A stretch of 64,000 nucleotides of DNA from Hypomesus transpacificus (Eukaryota; Chordata; Actinopteri; Osmeriformes; Osmeridae), in the NCBI RefSeq assembly GCF_021917145.1, contig NC_061077.1:10935251-10999250 (forward strand), given 5' to 3'. The notes below the pieces were generated by a model. It made no database searches and was not told where the DNA came from. It saw only the letters and a program-made list of their open reading frames with translations. The position numbers were made by a program, and so were the translations under genes. Shown piece by piece: positions 1-11,769 of the stretch; position 1 is the first letter of the stretch, and each line of letters opens with the position of its first letter.

Positions 1-943
1 TTGAGATTTCTTGTTGTGGTATGTGAAGATGCATTTCTTCCGGTCTATGCATGTAATTGCTTCAGAGGTTCAACGTATAAATTCAGTTTTACACCTTGCA
101 AACAATGTCACCATGAAACACACACAAGTTGTTTGGGAATGCCCAACCAATTTGTGCCATTTTCAAGCTATTCCATTGTGATATTTCATTTCTGATATAA
201 TAGGGGGTCTGAGTTCTTGCATGTTGCTGGCATACAGACTTCCGTGAGACTGCTTGTGATTGGAGCTCAGCTAACAAGCTCAGTCACAGTTTATATATAC
301 TATAAATGAGCACATCCAGAGTAATCACACCATTAGTGACAAACATAGTATTCAAGGAAGTGACTAAGAGTGACTAAGAAGTCATTTACATCTGTGCTCC
401 CACAACACTTACAGCATTTCTAATTATTCGGACGCAAAGGATGACCTGCTGGAGGCAGCCTGTTACAGGTTCCTGCACATCTGGTGAGTCAAGATTTGGC
501 TGCCGACCAAAGATCTGTTCTAGTCCTAACAGCAAGGGTTAAAAATGTGTTTGAGAATCATGTTTAGGAAATTGATGGATCAACCCCTTGCATTCAGACT
601 GCTCTTTACAGGCAGTTGATTCCCGTATAAACGAATAATACAGTAGAACAGTACCGTACCAGTCGTGAGCCCACTCCGTATACTCATCCACCTCACTCTC
701 CTGTTCACCCTTTACATTGTCAAACTTTCTTTGTTGCTCGTCAGCAACATTATGGGACGACCTAGTTCGCTTTGCTTGTGCTGTACATCTCCAAAGCCCT
801 GAAACACATACTGTCCACCTGCCAAATCAGCTCTCAGCAGATTCTGATCGAATCCAAACATTCATTCATACAAAATACTTAAAGTTATCGATGACATCCT
901 GCAGCTGGACAGAGTTAGAGGGAATGTGGGACGAAGAGTATAC
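1..943 (-). other. marchf9: marchf9 intron 1 (partial)
   Basis: This stretch follows the splice donor of marchf9 exon 1 on the minus strand and runs off the left edge. I looked for the rest of the RING-CH domain and the two membrane segments on the minus strand and did not find them, so the remaining exons are assumed to lie outside the window. No other gene or clear repeat is visible here. Confidence 0.6.
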
Positions 944-1273
944 CTGCTCAGGCCCTTGGAAGCAGATCCGACACTGGGGCGTGCGCATGCTGCTCGAGGT
1001 GCTGGTGAGAGACACGGCGTCCAGGCCCATTTGCAGTTTGGGGTCCTTCTCCTCAAACGCCAGGCTCCGGGGCCGAGGATCACCACCATAGTACTCCTCT
1101 TCATCATCCCGGGAAGAGCAGTCGACAAAGGGAGGCCAGCCGCAGCCGCCCATCCCCAGACCTCGCATGTTTGACCGTCTATCTGCGTCTGTGCCGGACT
1201 GTCTCGAATCGGATCGCATAAAAACCAGTACTTTCAGTTCGTTGAAAAACATGCGGATCCGATACTTGAACAT
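944..1273 (-). CDS. marchf9: MARCH9-type membrane RING-CH E3 ubiquitin ligase, exon 1 only
   Basis: Family role: a membrane-anchored E3 ligase that ubiquitinates surface proteins such as MHC class I and ICAM-1 for endocytosis. Seen: 110 codons starting MFKYRIRMFFNELKVL, close to the MARCH9/MARCH4 N-terminus; a CGWPPF..CSSRD..EEEYYG segment typical of MARCH9; then TPQCRICFQGPEQ, which opens the RING-CH domain with the first two zinc cysteines at residues 101 and 104. The exon stops in phase 0 at CAG|GTATAC, the known exon boundary position in this family. The start is the first ATG of the conserved block. The rest of the RING and the two membrane helices are not in the window. MARCH4 is the main alternative, but the EEEYYG segment and the neighbours (tspan31, agap2) favour MARCH9. 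Confidence 0.88.
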
Positions 1274-1462
1274 GTTTGGCTACATAAGACGTATTCAGAA
1301 CAGGGCGGAATGTGAAAACTAAGTGGTTTAAACAAAGGAACTGTTTTTTTATTTTTTATTCAAATAGACGAAATATCAAGCCCATTTGGCAGTTATATTG
1401 TTGCGAATGTTTACTGCTTTAAAGTGTACATTTGACTTAATTTCACCATATCATTTCTGAAC

Positions 1463-1940
1463 AACATCAGAGACCAGTTTTGGGATGAATATGGGATAAA
1501 GGACTTCGTCTTGGTTGTTGCCGCTCTGATGGCATTTGTGCCTAAGCCAATGCGGATCAGAGATTTTCTTCTTGAGCACCCCGAGACACTCTTTCAATAT
1601 TCATTGCCAAACAACTCCTCTGCAAATTCTGTTTGGGTGTATCTTCCACTGTCCTAAAATACCTTATGTAACGTCAGCCAAGAATCTTAGAAGTAAATTT
1701 CTTTAACTGTCTGTCTAAATACACTTCATCAGATGCCTTGGGTTTGCAGCAGAATACATGTTTTGCTACCCAAAGCAGAAGACTGCGAGAGTGTGGACGA
1801 GAGGAGGAGTGAGCAACGTAGAGCCAGAAAATATAAAATGGGATCTAAAACAGAACGACATTCCATCTACACAGTCAGGTTGGCTTCTCTTGTCAAGAAT
1901 CATAATCCAAAACGATGAGGACGATGCAATGGAAGTTTGA
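1463..1940 (+). other. two unassigned coding-like stretches
   Basis: Two open stretches read like protein but match no family I know. The first (about 1463-1657) contains FWDEYGIKDFVLVVAALMAF and ends at a stop. The second (about 1749-1940) follows a plausible acceptor (tttgcag at 1748), contains VWTRGGVSNVEPENIKW and ends with the acidic tail DEDDAMEV before a stop. They lie just upstream of marchf9 on the opposite strand. They could be exons of an unrecognised gene, a decayed mobile element, or chance; each is only about 60 codons. Confidence 0.15.
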
Positions 1941-3147
1941 TGCAGTTTGATGCGATTTTATCGTGTCTTCTTATTGTCTTTCTGTGCCATACCAGTCGTC
2001 ATATCATGATTATTTTTTAGTTTTCCTTTGTAATGTTCCTTTGTGATCCATCAAGAATCCATCCCGTTCCACTCATCATCCACTCCGATGAGATCCAACT
2101 GACAATCCTGCGAATTAGCATGTTCTAAATATGGCAAAAAACATCCGAAGATCCTGTATCCTACCTTTAGTCGATGTTCATCGGTATTTCTTTGCAGCCA
2201 AAATATGGTGCACCGAAAATGTCAATATAGGGACTGCATACAAACAATAGTTGCTGCCGTTTTTCAAATTAGAGATTCATGACGATGTCTTAACATCCGA
2301 GAGCAATTAAAGCAGTAATGTCATTGATTATCGTATCAGATGGGGATGATAGCCTACTGCTCGCGATGAGTTTCCTCCTCGAAATGGTCTGTTATGAGAG
2401 TGAACCAACGCTTCTCGTACTTCCGGAATAGTAGGCTAGTAGAATGACAAACACTGACTCTCCTCTGATTTCTCATTTTTTCATAGACAACTATCAGGTT
2501 CCAATGGATAATGTATTCCCATAAGGCTCTGTGTAGTTGGGGAGAATAGATTCCGCTGTTTGGTTGGTTATTGACGGCCGCTGCTGTCCATGGTGCTGAT
2601 TTCCCTAGTGACGTAAGCAGCCACATGCATTGTACGATGTGTCTGGGAAATATAAATTAACCTTCCCCATTCTCTATTATACTGTGCACTCGTGTAAAAA
2701 GACAGCAGAGAAATTGCATATATATGTATACATTGTATGTATAAGAACAAAGGCCCGTTGATCCATGGACTCTCGGTGTGTTTGAATTATGAACTTTTAA
2801 GATTGACTTCCTTTATTAGATTCAAAGCAACAAAGCGTCACTATATTGGACACAACCATACATATTACATAAACGTTTGTCATGCTGTTTAGTCGAGTTA
2901 ATAGGGGATTATCACACATTGAGGTCTGTAGGTTCATCTGGAGTTATAGAACTGCAGTGTTATTGGCTGCCTGATACCTGGACAACACACTCAGCATTCT
3001 GACCCAACGCACTGCTTGCAGAATCCCCTGTCTGATTGATCTGGATGGATTTTTCACACTGACCCATTGTAAATATAGATTTCTGGACTTGTGGCGGGGC
3101 CAGAGATGCCAAAGACAGGATGTCCAGTTAACACCGCTGAGACAGAG

Positions 3148-3360
3148 AGGATGAGGACCTGGTGGAGCTGGACCTGGTGGAGCTGGACCTGGTGGAGCTG
3201 GGGCTGGGGGAGCTGGACCTGGTGGAGCTGGACCTGGTGGAGCTGGGGCTGGGGGAGCTGGACCTGGTGGAGCTGGACCTGGTGGAGCTGGGGCTGGGGG
3301 AGCTGGACCTGGTGGAGCTGGACCTGGTGCAGCTGGGGCTGGTAGAGCTGGACCTGGTTG
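3148..3360. repeat. 15-bp minisatellite (GGAGCTGGACCTGGT)
   Basis: About fourteen units of GGAGCTGGACCTGGT, with every third unit altered to GGAGCTGGGGCTGGG, giving a 45-bp higher-order period. Because the unit length is a multiple of three, all frames stay open, producing long Pro/Ala/Gly or Trp/Ser-rich reading frames with no sign of being genes. Confidence 0.9.
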
Positions 3361-5905
3361 TAGCATGGCTGTTTGAACTGTACTGTACATTAAGGTTGTT
3401 GTGATTCTCATATTGTGAATCATATTTCTCTGTGTTATAGGGTTCTTTAATAAATCTGCAGGGACCTCTCATCAAACTTACTGCTCTTCATTTCCACACA
3501 AACTCCCTCAATAAATAATTACATTTAATATATTGTGAATCTATTTTTGTCATACTAAGCAGGGGCTTTCGGGGAAAAAACAAAGCAATTGTATTGCTTA
3601 TGTTTTTTCCAAAACTGTATGATTGATACAGCCTACTTGGCATTTGACTGGCAGTATAAAAAAACACACAATCCTAGCAGACTTAATGGATAAAGCTAAT
3701 TTATGATTAACGGATACACATTCAGTGTGTGGGTGTATATGTATTTATGTACACCCATGATGAACTCCTGTGTGTGGAGGTGGAGTTAATGTAACATATA
3801 ATGATCTAAGTATCTTAAAACATACCAGTCAGAATTACTGACTCAGGCATCACATGATTCATGATGACTTCTATGAGCTTGTGTATAGGCGTGCCATTTT
3901 GGGTTCTGTCAGTCAACACAGTTTTGTTTCAAATCTGTTGGTTTTGTTTGTTTCGGTCTATATCCACAAGATGTAAAACCCCCTCCCCCACATACATCAC
4001 CTCTTCACCTCACTTTTGCTCTCCATAATTTAAATGTCCTTATCCACCATTTCTTCCTCCCCTACCGCTTCCCTCTCTCTTTATCGCCTCCGCAACACCC
4101 TCACCTTCTCACCTTTCCTCACCCTTGGAGGCAATATTTCACACCTCAACCATTAACATGGCACCCTTCACCCCTCCTTTCCTCTTTATCTACCCCCTCC
4201 TCTTTCCTCCCTCTCTCCTGTCGGCATTATTATGAGCCAGTTAGAAGAAAATGCCGGACTACAAATGCATGACTGTGACAACATTAAAATCTTCCTTCCA
4301 TGTTATCCTCTTCCTGTGCAGGTCCCATCTATAAGAGACAAATGAGAACCAAGATCCCTCACACCTCTTGAAGCTTGCATATCTTCTGATATGAGAGTGT
4401 CTCGGCTGTCCGCCCCCCCCCCCCCCCGCTCTCCTCCATTATGGATACGCTTATTGACCTGCTTGTCTCCTGTTACTGATGAGAATCATTTCCCCTCATG
4501 TTTGTTCTGCCAGCACAGGAGAGGAGCCTCCGTCCAGACTTGTTTGTGTTGTCTCACTTCAGCATGTTATTGTTCTCATTATTATTCTGATCACAACACT
4601 GTATTTGATCATTAAAAAAAAAACTGGATATATTTAGGCTATGGCAGATATCCGCCATACATTAAAAGTCAAAACACAGCTAACCCAATGAAATTGGTGA
4701 CTGCAACAATATTTCTTGATATCTTCTACAAAGTACCAAATATGTGTTTTATGCTGTTCCACGGAGAGCCTGCCGTGCCCCTGCTATATCTGTGAGAGGA
4801 CAGATGGCTGTCCCTGTTGGTGTGATTCTTCACAGTCACTCCAAGTTAATACACCCAGCATATGGGCCTGCATCACAGGGCAGGGGCTGGCACAGGGCCC
4901 TCAGGAGAGCATGCTGACAGGATAGGGAGTGGCTCTCGTGCAGGGAGCTGGTTCATGATGTCCAAAATGACCGCGTAGTGGAAACTTGTGGGACCCAAAG
5001 CCCTTATCAGGCACATTTCACTTATATAAATGTCCTTACTCCCTGGGGATGACCAGGGCACGCCCTGCCAGGTCCCATCAAACACCAGTGACTGTGTCAT
5101 GTTTGTTTTTGTACTCTGTAAAATAAAAACAATCTGTCATAGTTCAGTTGAATGAGGAGCAGCCATTGTTTAGAGAACTACCTTGGGAGTCCATTTCATT
5201 TAAGAATTGAACAGATTTTGGAATGTTCACCTGCTTTCTCTTCCCATCCTGTCTGTGGGGCTCCCATTCAGATAATGGGCGCACCTGGAGAACAAACTGC
5301 TTTATGAATGAGGATTATGAGGTATTATAACTGGCTGCTGGACTTTTTATAGGCTCATAATACATTAGCAGAACCGCCACTATCCACCTTGGACTAAATA
5401 TGCTGGTTATTATCTTGATTGCTGTCTTATAATGAGAACAGACTGATCCTGCATGAATCACAACTACATTAGGACTTACGAATTAAACAATTCCATTAAG
5501 CTCATTATGGCTTCTCTCTCCCGAACTGAAGAATGTTCACACTTCAATAATGCCACTGGCAATTTACATTTCATACAATATTTGATTATTTAGATATTAA
5601 AAGATTTGGGAAAATGTTTATGTAGTGCCATACAGTGTATTCCAAAGGTGGAAATAGATAAAGAAAACAATACTATCCTCTCATATTGCTGCAACATATA
5701 CTGCTGCCACCCAGTGGTTTACAAAAGTACATGTTTTGGAAATGTCCTTTCTGTCATGTATAAAATAATCGAAGGAAAGGGTATGTATTACATGAGAATT
5801 ATCTACACAATTTAGCACAACATTATAACTGCTTGAATGCAGAAAAAAAAAGAATGTAATCCAATTAAACAAAAGAAAATATAAATTTTGTCAATTCATG
5901 TGGTT

Positions 5906-5911
5906 TTTATT
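5906..5911 (-). terminator. tspan31: candidate poly(A) signal, tspan31
   Basis: AATAAA on the minus strand, about 2.4 kb downstream of the tspan31 stop codon. Assigned by position only. Confidence 0.3.
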
Positions 5912-8011
5912 TTGGAAAATTAAGTCTCAAAATGTCACAAGAGGGCAGGGTAGAGTGAGCAGTTCACAGGAGTACATAAGGTTCATCATTAGAATCAGCT
6001 CCATAACAGCAGCAGGAGACCCATTCAACATGGTTAGAACTGGTTCAAGTAAAACAAGCACTGACATTTCAACCAATGTTAGTGGTCAAGCTGAAAGGAG
6101 GCCAGGAAAGTTACACAACTTATCTGTAAGCGTAGCTGTTAGGAATATCCAAAGAATATCCAAACCAAATAAAAGAAAATTAAATAAATAGAAAAGGTTA
6201 ATCGACTAAAATGTGGAGAAACTGAAAATACTAGTGAGAAATATGAATGTGGTTCAAAAACATTGCTAAATCCTAATGCTTGCTGTGCATTACCAGCAGT
6301 TAAATACATTTTAAAAACAACACAAAACACTTACAAAGCATGTTTAACACTATTGAACAAAAATTACATGGCAACTGAACATCATAACACAGTAGGGAAA
6401 ACAATCTTTGAGAACACAATGGATAAAACAGTCTGAGTTAACATGATCAAGAATAACAAAATGCATACAGCAGGTTTGCGATAGCTATTTTCACACAGTA
6501 ATCAAGCACCCAAACACACACTAACAAATGGCTGAGTCTTGCTATAATGTGACAACAGGCTACAATCAGAAAAAAAAACGATCTGATACAATCCATGTTT
6601 CTTCAACTTACTAAGTACTTAAACACACTGACACAACTGAGATAACAGAAAAGTTTCAAATCAGAACGGATTAGGTGTGTGGACTATTATAAAATCCTCA
6701 CTAAAGGCAAAGGTCAAAGATAAACCATTCAATCATTCTCTCATGATCTAAGGAACTTACAAAGGTTACTGTAATATACAACATGAAGTCTGCGGTCCAT
6801 TGGTAATCTATACGTGGAAGTTAAGTAAGTTGGCTCAGTTACACAAGTTTATAAATAGTTCTACCTCATTAACTACTTATCCTTTCTAAAATCTAATGAC
6901 TAAGATCCCAGCTTTCTGGGCAAACAGAAATACAAACACTGAATAAACTACATCACCACTTCTTCAATGTATACCTGTTTTCCACCTACGTCAGCACAAA
7001 TGAGATGAACCATTAAGTGTATATCAGCATCACCACCTCACTGCAGTTCAGACAGGGAGGACTTGGGGTATAATAGTTGACACCAATGGGTACATAAGAC
7101 AGACCCACACATCACTAGCCTACCACTGCTCTAAAGGGCCAAGTTCATTATTAGTAACACTCAACACTGATTTTCTATCCTGAATCAACAACAATGCCAC
7201 ACCACTCTAAGTACTTGTGACAGGAGGGCAGGAGACTGGGTGCTTCACAGCAGTGTGGCAGGAATTCCCAGTCGGACAATCAGAGAGAAAGGCTGGGCCT
7301 TCACAGTACCACAGAGCTCACACAATGTTCTCACTACAGACTGGGCAGTGTGTTTCAGTGCAATCCCTACGTGCAAGTATGTTTGGCTCTGTATATCTTC
7401 AAAATAGCCATAGCTGTATTGTTTTTTTTGTCCTTAAGACGAAACCAAAAGTTTTCTTTTTGAGTTTTGTGGAATATGGCAAAAAAAAAAACACGAGCAT
7501 GCACACCTTTTTCGTAGAAGTCCCCAAAATTACGCAATACTGAAAACATGGTTTCACACGTCAAATGCCCTGGGCTGATCACAAGTACTTAGAAGGTAAG
7601 AACTCATAGTTGATTTGGAGCAGGGTTGTCGAGACAAAGTGAAAACCTTAGAGGAAGGTGCATAAATGTTGGAGTATGAAATGCTGCATAGTGGGGTGGG
7701 GGGGTCAGGGATTCAGGCCTGGCTGTGCAGCAGAGGACACATGCAGGAGAGGAACATACGGGGTCACAAGGTTAGACTGACTACGAAAGAACCATTAACA
7801 AACTCAAATCAAGGCTAGGGGCAGGACCTTAGAGGTTTCAAATTGGGTACACCTGTTCCTCCTATCATACATGAGTTTTGGAACTTCCAGCTGTTAAGCT
7901 CGAGCTGATTCTGAGCTGTATAAAAGTGGCCTTAGCTTGGGGCTGATGGTCATGTGATGTATTCTAGTGTGAAGCTGACGAGTTTAGGGCGACGTTTTCC
8001 CTCCGTGCCGG

Positions 8012-8229
8012 TCAGGTATGTGTGTTCTCCTGTCAGGTATGTGTGTTCTCCTGTCAGGTGTGTGTGTCCTCCTGTCAGGTGTGTGTGTGTGTGTTCTCCT
8101 GTCAGGTGTGTGTGTTCTCCTGTCAGGTATGTGTGTGTGTGTTCTCCTGTCAGGTGTGTGTGTGTCCTCCTGTCAGGTGTGTGTGTGTTCTTCTGTCAGG
8201 TGTGTGTGTGTGTTCTCCTGTCAGGTGTG
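8012..8229. repeat. minisatellite with TTCTCCTGTCAGGTGTGTG units
   Basis: About ten units of roughly 18-24 bp, each built of CTCCTGTCAG followed by GTATGTGTGT or GTGTGTGTGT; the number of GT dinucleotides varies. It lies about 110 bp beyond the tspan31 stop codon, so it is probably transcribed antisense in the 3' UTR. On the plus strand each unit reads like a splice acceptor joined to a splice donor (CAG|GTATGT). Confidence 0.9.
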
Positions 8230-8337
8230 CGTGGGGTCATGGTCCGTGGGGTGTGCCTGAGTGTCTGCAGGGGTGCACAAATCTACATGTACCAGTGTTA
8301 TCTGTCTTGTGTCTACACTACTACATTGTGTGATGGA

Positions 8338-10635
8338 CTATAGGAAAGCGCTTGGATTGGCTCTGGGGTCCTTCTGGTTCCTGTAGCGCACTGCCAGCCA
8401 CACCCCTAGGATCTAAAAGACAACGATTGAGGTTAATCTTGTTGTTCTCAATAAAACCACCAAGATTTCAAAAAAACGCAACGTTTGTCACCATGGAGGA
8501 AATGCTGGTCATTGCACTGGACTGGACATTGGTCCGTGCGGGTCAGAGAGCCTTACCTCCGTGAAGCTGAAGAAGAGCCCCACCCCTCCCAGGATCTTCA
8601 GGGCCTCCGTGGCGTGTTGCAGCATCATGTCTCCGCAGGTCGAGCAGTTTTTACTGGCTTTGCATGGCTGCAAGGGGACAAAGACAGACAAGCTATGAAT
8701 CTCAGGTTAGTCACAAGTCTCCTGTTATCCACGACTGGGAAGCTCGTTCCAGAGAGGTGCATGGAGCATGTCACCTCGGGGTCCCATTATTACTGAATCA
8801 CAAAGCCATATTTCCCTTCCGGAAGAAGGGATATGTTTGAACACTATAGCAACCATGCAACCCGTAAACCCCATATCCCATCTTACAGCAGTGCAGTTGG
8901 CCATGTCCTTTTCAAACTGGGCCCGGCTGGCAGTGGTGTTGAGCAGGCCGCAGCAGTCCAGCTGGCCCTCCAGGTCTACCTTGGTGGTGTTGTTCAGCAG
9001 GCCCCAGGTGGAGCTCAGAAGCTTCTCCTGCAGAGGAACATCATGGAGAGAGGAAAGAGGTGGACCCAGAAAGGAACAGACACAGGTTAAATAAAAGGTG
9101 AAAAAAAAAGAAAAAAAGAATTGAGAATGTGTCAGATCGGTCGATATATTCACCAATTTGTCTAAAAGGTATAAAACATTTGCTACAAATAATCTGGGGG
9201 GTTATAATAGGACATGCAAGGTAGCAAAGAATCCAAACCAGATTCCCACCTGTTGTCCTTGGTTCATTGCCAGGCAGGAGCAGGACACCCCAAACTGGAC
9301 GAGAAAGACCATGAAGAGTATGACCATGTACTGAGAGAGTCCAGAGTCAAGGAGGAACACAAGTCTTATCATAGCACTACACAGTCAAATGGGGAGTTGG
9401 ATGTGGCTGTGTATTCCAGGCCGATTTCACTGATCATGCTTACCATATCGGAAACTATTTACCAAAGTAGGGCAATGAAAATACTTGCGACTGCATTTCC
9501 AGTGCTCCCCAGGAGTCCAAACCTACAAGTACATTCAGGGACTGAACAGTCAAGCAGGGCGTCAAGGATACGAAGAAGAGCATGACTTGGTGGTGGTGGA
9601 TGGCCCCTATGAGTCCTACGATGGCGATGAGAAGCAGGAACACTCCCACGGCGATTACCCCTCCGATTATGTGGATGCTGGACACGATGCCAAACTCCTT
9701 ACCCCATGCTGCCACCCCGATGAGCAGCAGCCCCACCAGCTGAAGGGAGCACAGACCAATTAACAGGAGAAGGAGCCAGGAATACAATCCTAGTTGCCTC
9801 TGGTCTATTTAATATCTAAGAAAGCATTGCCACAGCATAGCAGTTGAGGAATGGCAAGAAGCACACAACCTGGGACAAGGGATAAGTGTCCATCTGCTAA
9901 TCTTGACCACCAGGCCCGCAAACAGAGGCAATGTTCAGAAACGCCTAACTAAAGTAACTGCACAAACAGTAGAGGCAGTGTGCTAAAGACATGGGTGAGG
10001 TAACGGGTAAATGTATCGAGGTAAGTGCATTAACAACAGACAACAGCACACATTATACAGCTAGCGGATTCTAATGAGATAACTGCTGCCTCGCCCGGCA
10101 ACAGTAAACACCATCACCTGGTGGCAGCTATCACACTCGACCTTTCTGTTTAGAGTCACACGTGTCCATGATGATCCAGAGGTCGAGGGAGATAACAGCA
10201 ACCTGTGTCAAGATAATTTCTAACATAGCTAGGCTATCTAGCATGGGAGCTATGTCTAGCGCCATGTCTAGCTAGGTAACTATCTAGATAGCTAGGCTAC
10301 AGTACAATACAACATTCTAGAAATTGTCTGGATAGCTAGTTAGATCTAGCTATTGAGCTAGCTTATGTTAACTACCTCTGAATAAAGAAACATTACCAGT
10401 GCATTCGTCAATGTATTACGTAGGCTTGTTGAATCAAAGATCAAACTATACGTTACACCAATAATTTAGCTAGCAGTCATTTTCACAAAACAATAGCTGA
10501 CCAGTTACTGTAGCGAGCTAGCCATCGTTTAGTGGCTAGCTGCTAGCATGATGATCCATTTTGTACACTCACCATGTAAACCACATTTAAGGAACAAAGC
10601 GCATTTTTTGAGCAGGTAAATCCGCCACAGACCAT
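8338..10635 (-). CDS. tspan31: tetraspanin-31, complete, 6 coding exons
   Basis: Four-pass membrane organiser; human TSPAN31 is also called SAS (sarcoma-amplified sequence). Coding exons, in order: 10635-10573, 9739-9572, 9330-9250, 9027-8887, 8667-8557, 8412-8338, all phase 0 with GT-AG borders, giving 212 residues (human 210). Seen: [20 protein letters not shown] start, membrane segments at about 12-36, 42-66 and 75-98, the tetraspanin DCCG motif at residues 128-131, a CSTC cysteine pair late in the large extracellular loop, then [17 protein letters not shown] leading into the fourth membrane segment, and the family C-terminus NPSAFL. Two NNT/NTT sites in the large loop may be glycosylated. 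It is head-to-head with agap2, as in human. No defect seen. Confidence 0.95.
10210..10560. repeat. CTAG/GCTAGC-rich patch in tspan31 intron 1
   Basis: Dense copies of CTAG, GCTAGC and ATCTAG, many self-complementary, just inside intron 1 of tspan31. Similar patches occur near the starts of zbtb39 (27340-27365), pip4k2c (43480-43740) and spryd3 (52985-53010). Confidence 0.7.
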
Positions 10636-11006
10636 GTTCAGATATTCGAACACCTAAATCAGTTTAAGGCAGACGCTGGGACTTTCTTTAGCAAGCAGTT
10701 GTTTCCAGGCTTGACAGAGCTGTTGTTGATCATCACCAGCAGTTCATCACCGGGTTCAGCCACAGGGCGGGGGTGTAGTTGATGACGTGCGAGCGTGACG
10801 CTACTATGTCCGCACAATTTTTTTCTTAGTTGATTGCCTATAAGGGGGCCTCTGACAGCCTATGTCATTAAATGATCGTTGTTTTTTTTTTTACCACATT
10901 TGAATCGAATATGAATGACTCACAGCATGGGTATTAAGATAATTAATTTAATTAGCCATTTCCTACAGGAATGTAGAAAAGAGAAGGGGAGGGAGGGATG
11001 GCCGAG

Positions 11007-11100
<94 letters not shown>

Positions 11101-11606
11101 GAATGAGTGGATGTCAGAGGAGGAGCAGAGAGGACAACGGTTTATAGAAACATGACTGGGGGATGATAATCATAAACCATAAACATAAGCCTGTGAATGT
11201 CCTCTGCAATGAACAAGATCACCATGTAGTTGACAATGTCACAGACAATATTGGTCCAACAGTGCATGCACTCATATACTTTAGACTAGGTTCATGTAGT
11301 TTGAGAAAAGAATGAGGGACTGTGGGACATGATTGCAGAACACTGAGAGACTCAAAGTGAGCAGTGTGAAATAAGGAAGTGAGTTCAAAGTCAACAGAGG
11401 AAACGGAGACACTGCAGTGAGATGAGTTTTGGCTTCTTGTGGTCTGGTGCACACAGCACCTCTCTCTTGGACTAATTCACACATGTGCGTTCATGCATAT
11501 GTGTATTTTTAACTGTTTGGACGGGGAGCAGAAAAACCTGGAGTTCAAATGGGCTGAAAAGAGTACCTTTTTGTTGATCAGTTCATAACAATCTATATTT
11601 GTCAAG
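10636..11606. promoter_or_regulatory. bidirectional promoter interval tspan31 / agap2 (short form)
   Basis: The 971 bp between the tspan31 start codon (minus) and the start codon of the agap2 alternative first exon (plus) must contain the 5' ends of both transcripts. The section next to tspan31 (about 10735-10800) is GC-rich with a GGGCGGGGG Sp1-like box at 10765-10773. The other half holds a long GA microsatellite. No clear TATA box was placed. Assigned by gene arrangement, not by a recognised core promoter. Confidence 0.55.
11008..11098. repeat. (GA)n microsatellite
   Basis: About 45 uninterrupted GA repeats in the interval shared by the tspan31 and agap2 5' ends. Confidence 0.97.
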
Positions 11607-11769
11607 ATGAATAGCTTCGGTAAATCCGCATTATCAAATGCAATCAAAGCAGAGGTGAAGAGGCACCAGTCTCTCCAGAATACTATCAACAGACTCTTTA
11701 AGCAGTTTGAGAGGGTGGAAGATCCACAGCTACGTTCGGGTCTCAAAGTTTACCTCCATAGCATCCAAG
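11607..11769 (+). CDS. agap2: agap2 alternative first coding exon (PIKE-A/S type N-terminus)
   Basis: This 54-codon exon begins MNSFGKSALSNAIKAEVKRH and continues with NRLFKQFERVEDPQLRSGL. It matches the N-terminus of the short AGAP2 isoform of mammals (AVRAEVRRHE..LNRLRKLAERVDDPELQ) and the ordinary N-terminus of AGAP1. It ends at CAAG|GTAAGT in phase 1, exactly the phase of the long-form exon 1 donor, so either exon joins exon 2 at 19580 in frame and gives ..[13 protein letters not shown]. The short protein would be 54 residues plus the shared part from residue 360 of the long form, about 849 residues. It lacks the long proline-rich region. A promoter within 1 kb upstream is implied. Confidence 0.88.

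Larger units (their letters stand above)
1274..5905. other. intergenic region between marchf9 and tspan31
   Basis: The marchf9 promoter and 5' UTR must lie at the left end, but no TATA box or clear start site is seen. The rest is AT-rich unique sequence with one minisatellite (3148-3360), a C-run near 4417 and a pyrimidine-rich patch (3980-4230). Human has CDK4 in this interval; no kinase motif or exon of CDK4 was seen on either strand. Two short coding-like stretches on the plus strand are listed separately. Confidence 0.6.
5906..8337 (-). other. tspan31: probable tspan31 3' UTR and flank
   Basis: No gene of its own is visible. On the minus strand it follows the tspan31 stop codon and is T-rich, as long 3' UTRs often are. 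A canonical AATAAA signal is read at 5911-5906. The real end of the transcript is not known; nearer cleavage sites are possible. Confidence 0.4.

Noticed and set aside
2944-3423. 159-codon Pro/Ala/Gly-rich minus-strand frame
   Set aside because: It is the translation of the 15-bp minisatellite; all frames are open there because the unit is a multiple of three.
7954-8343. Long Cys/Val-rich plus-strand frames
   Set aside because: They translate the GT-rich minisatellite beside tspan31; no unique sequence supports a gene.
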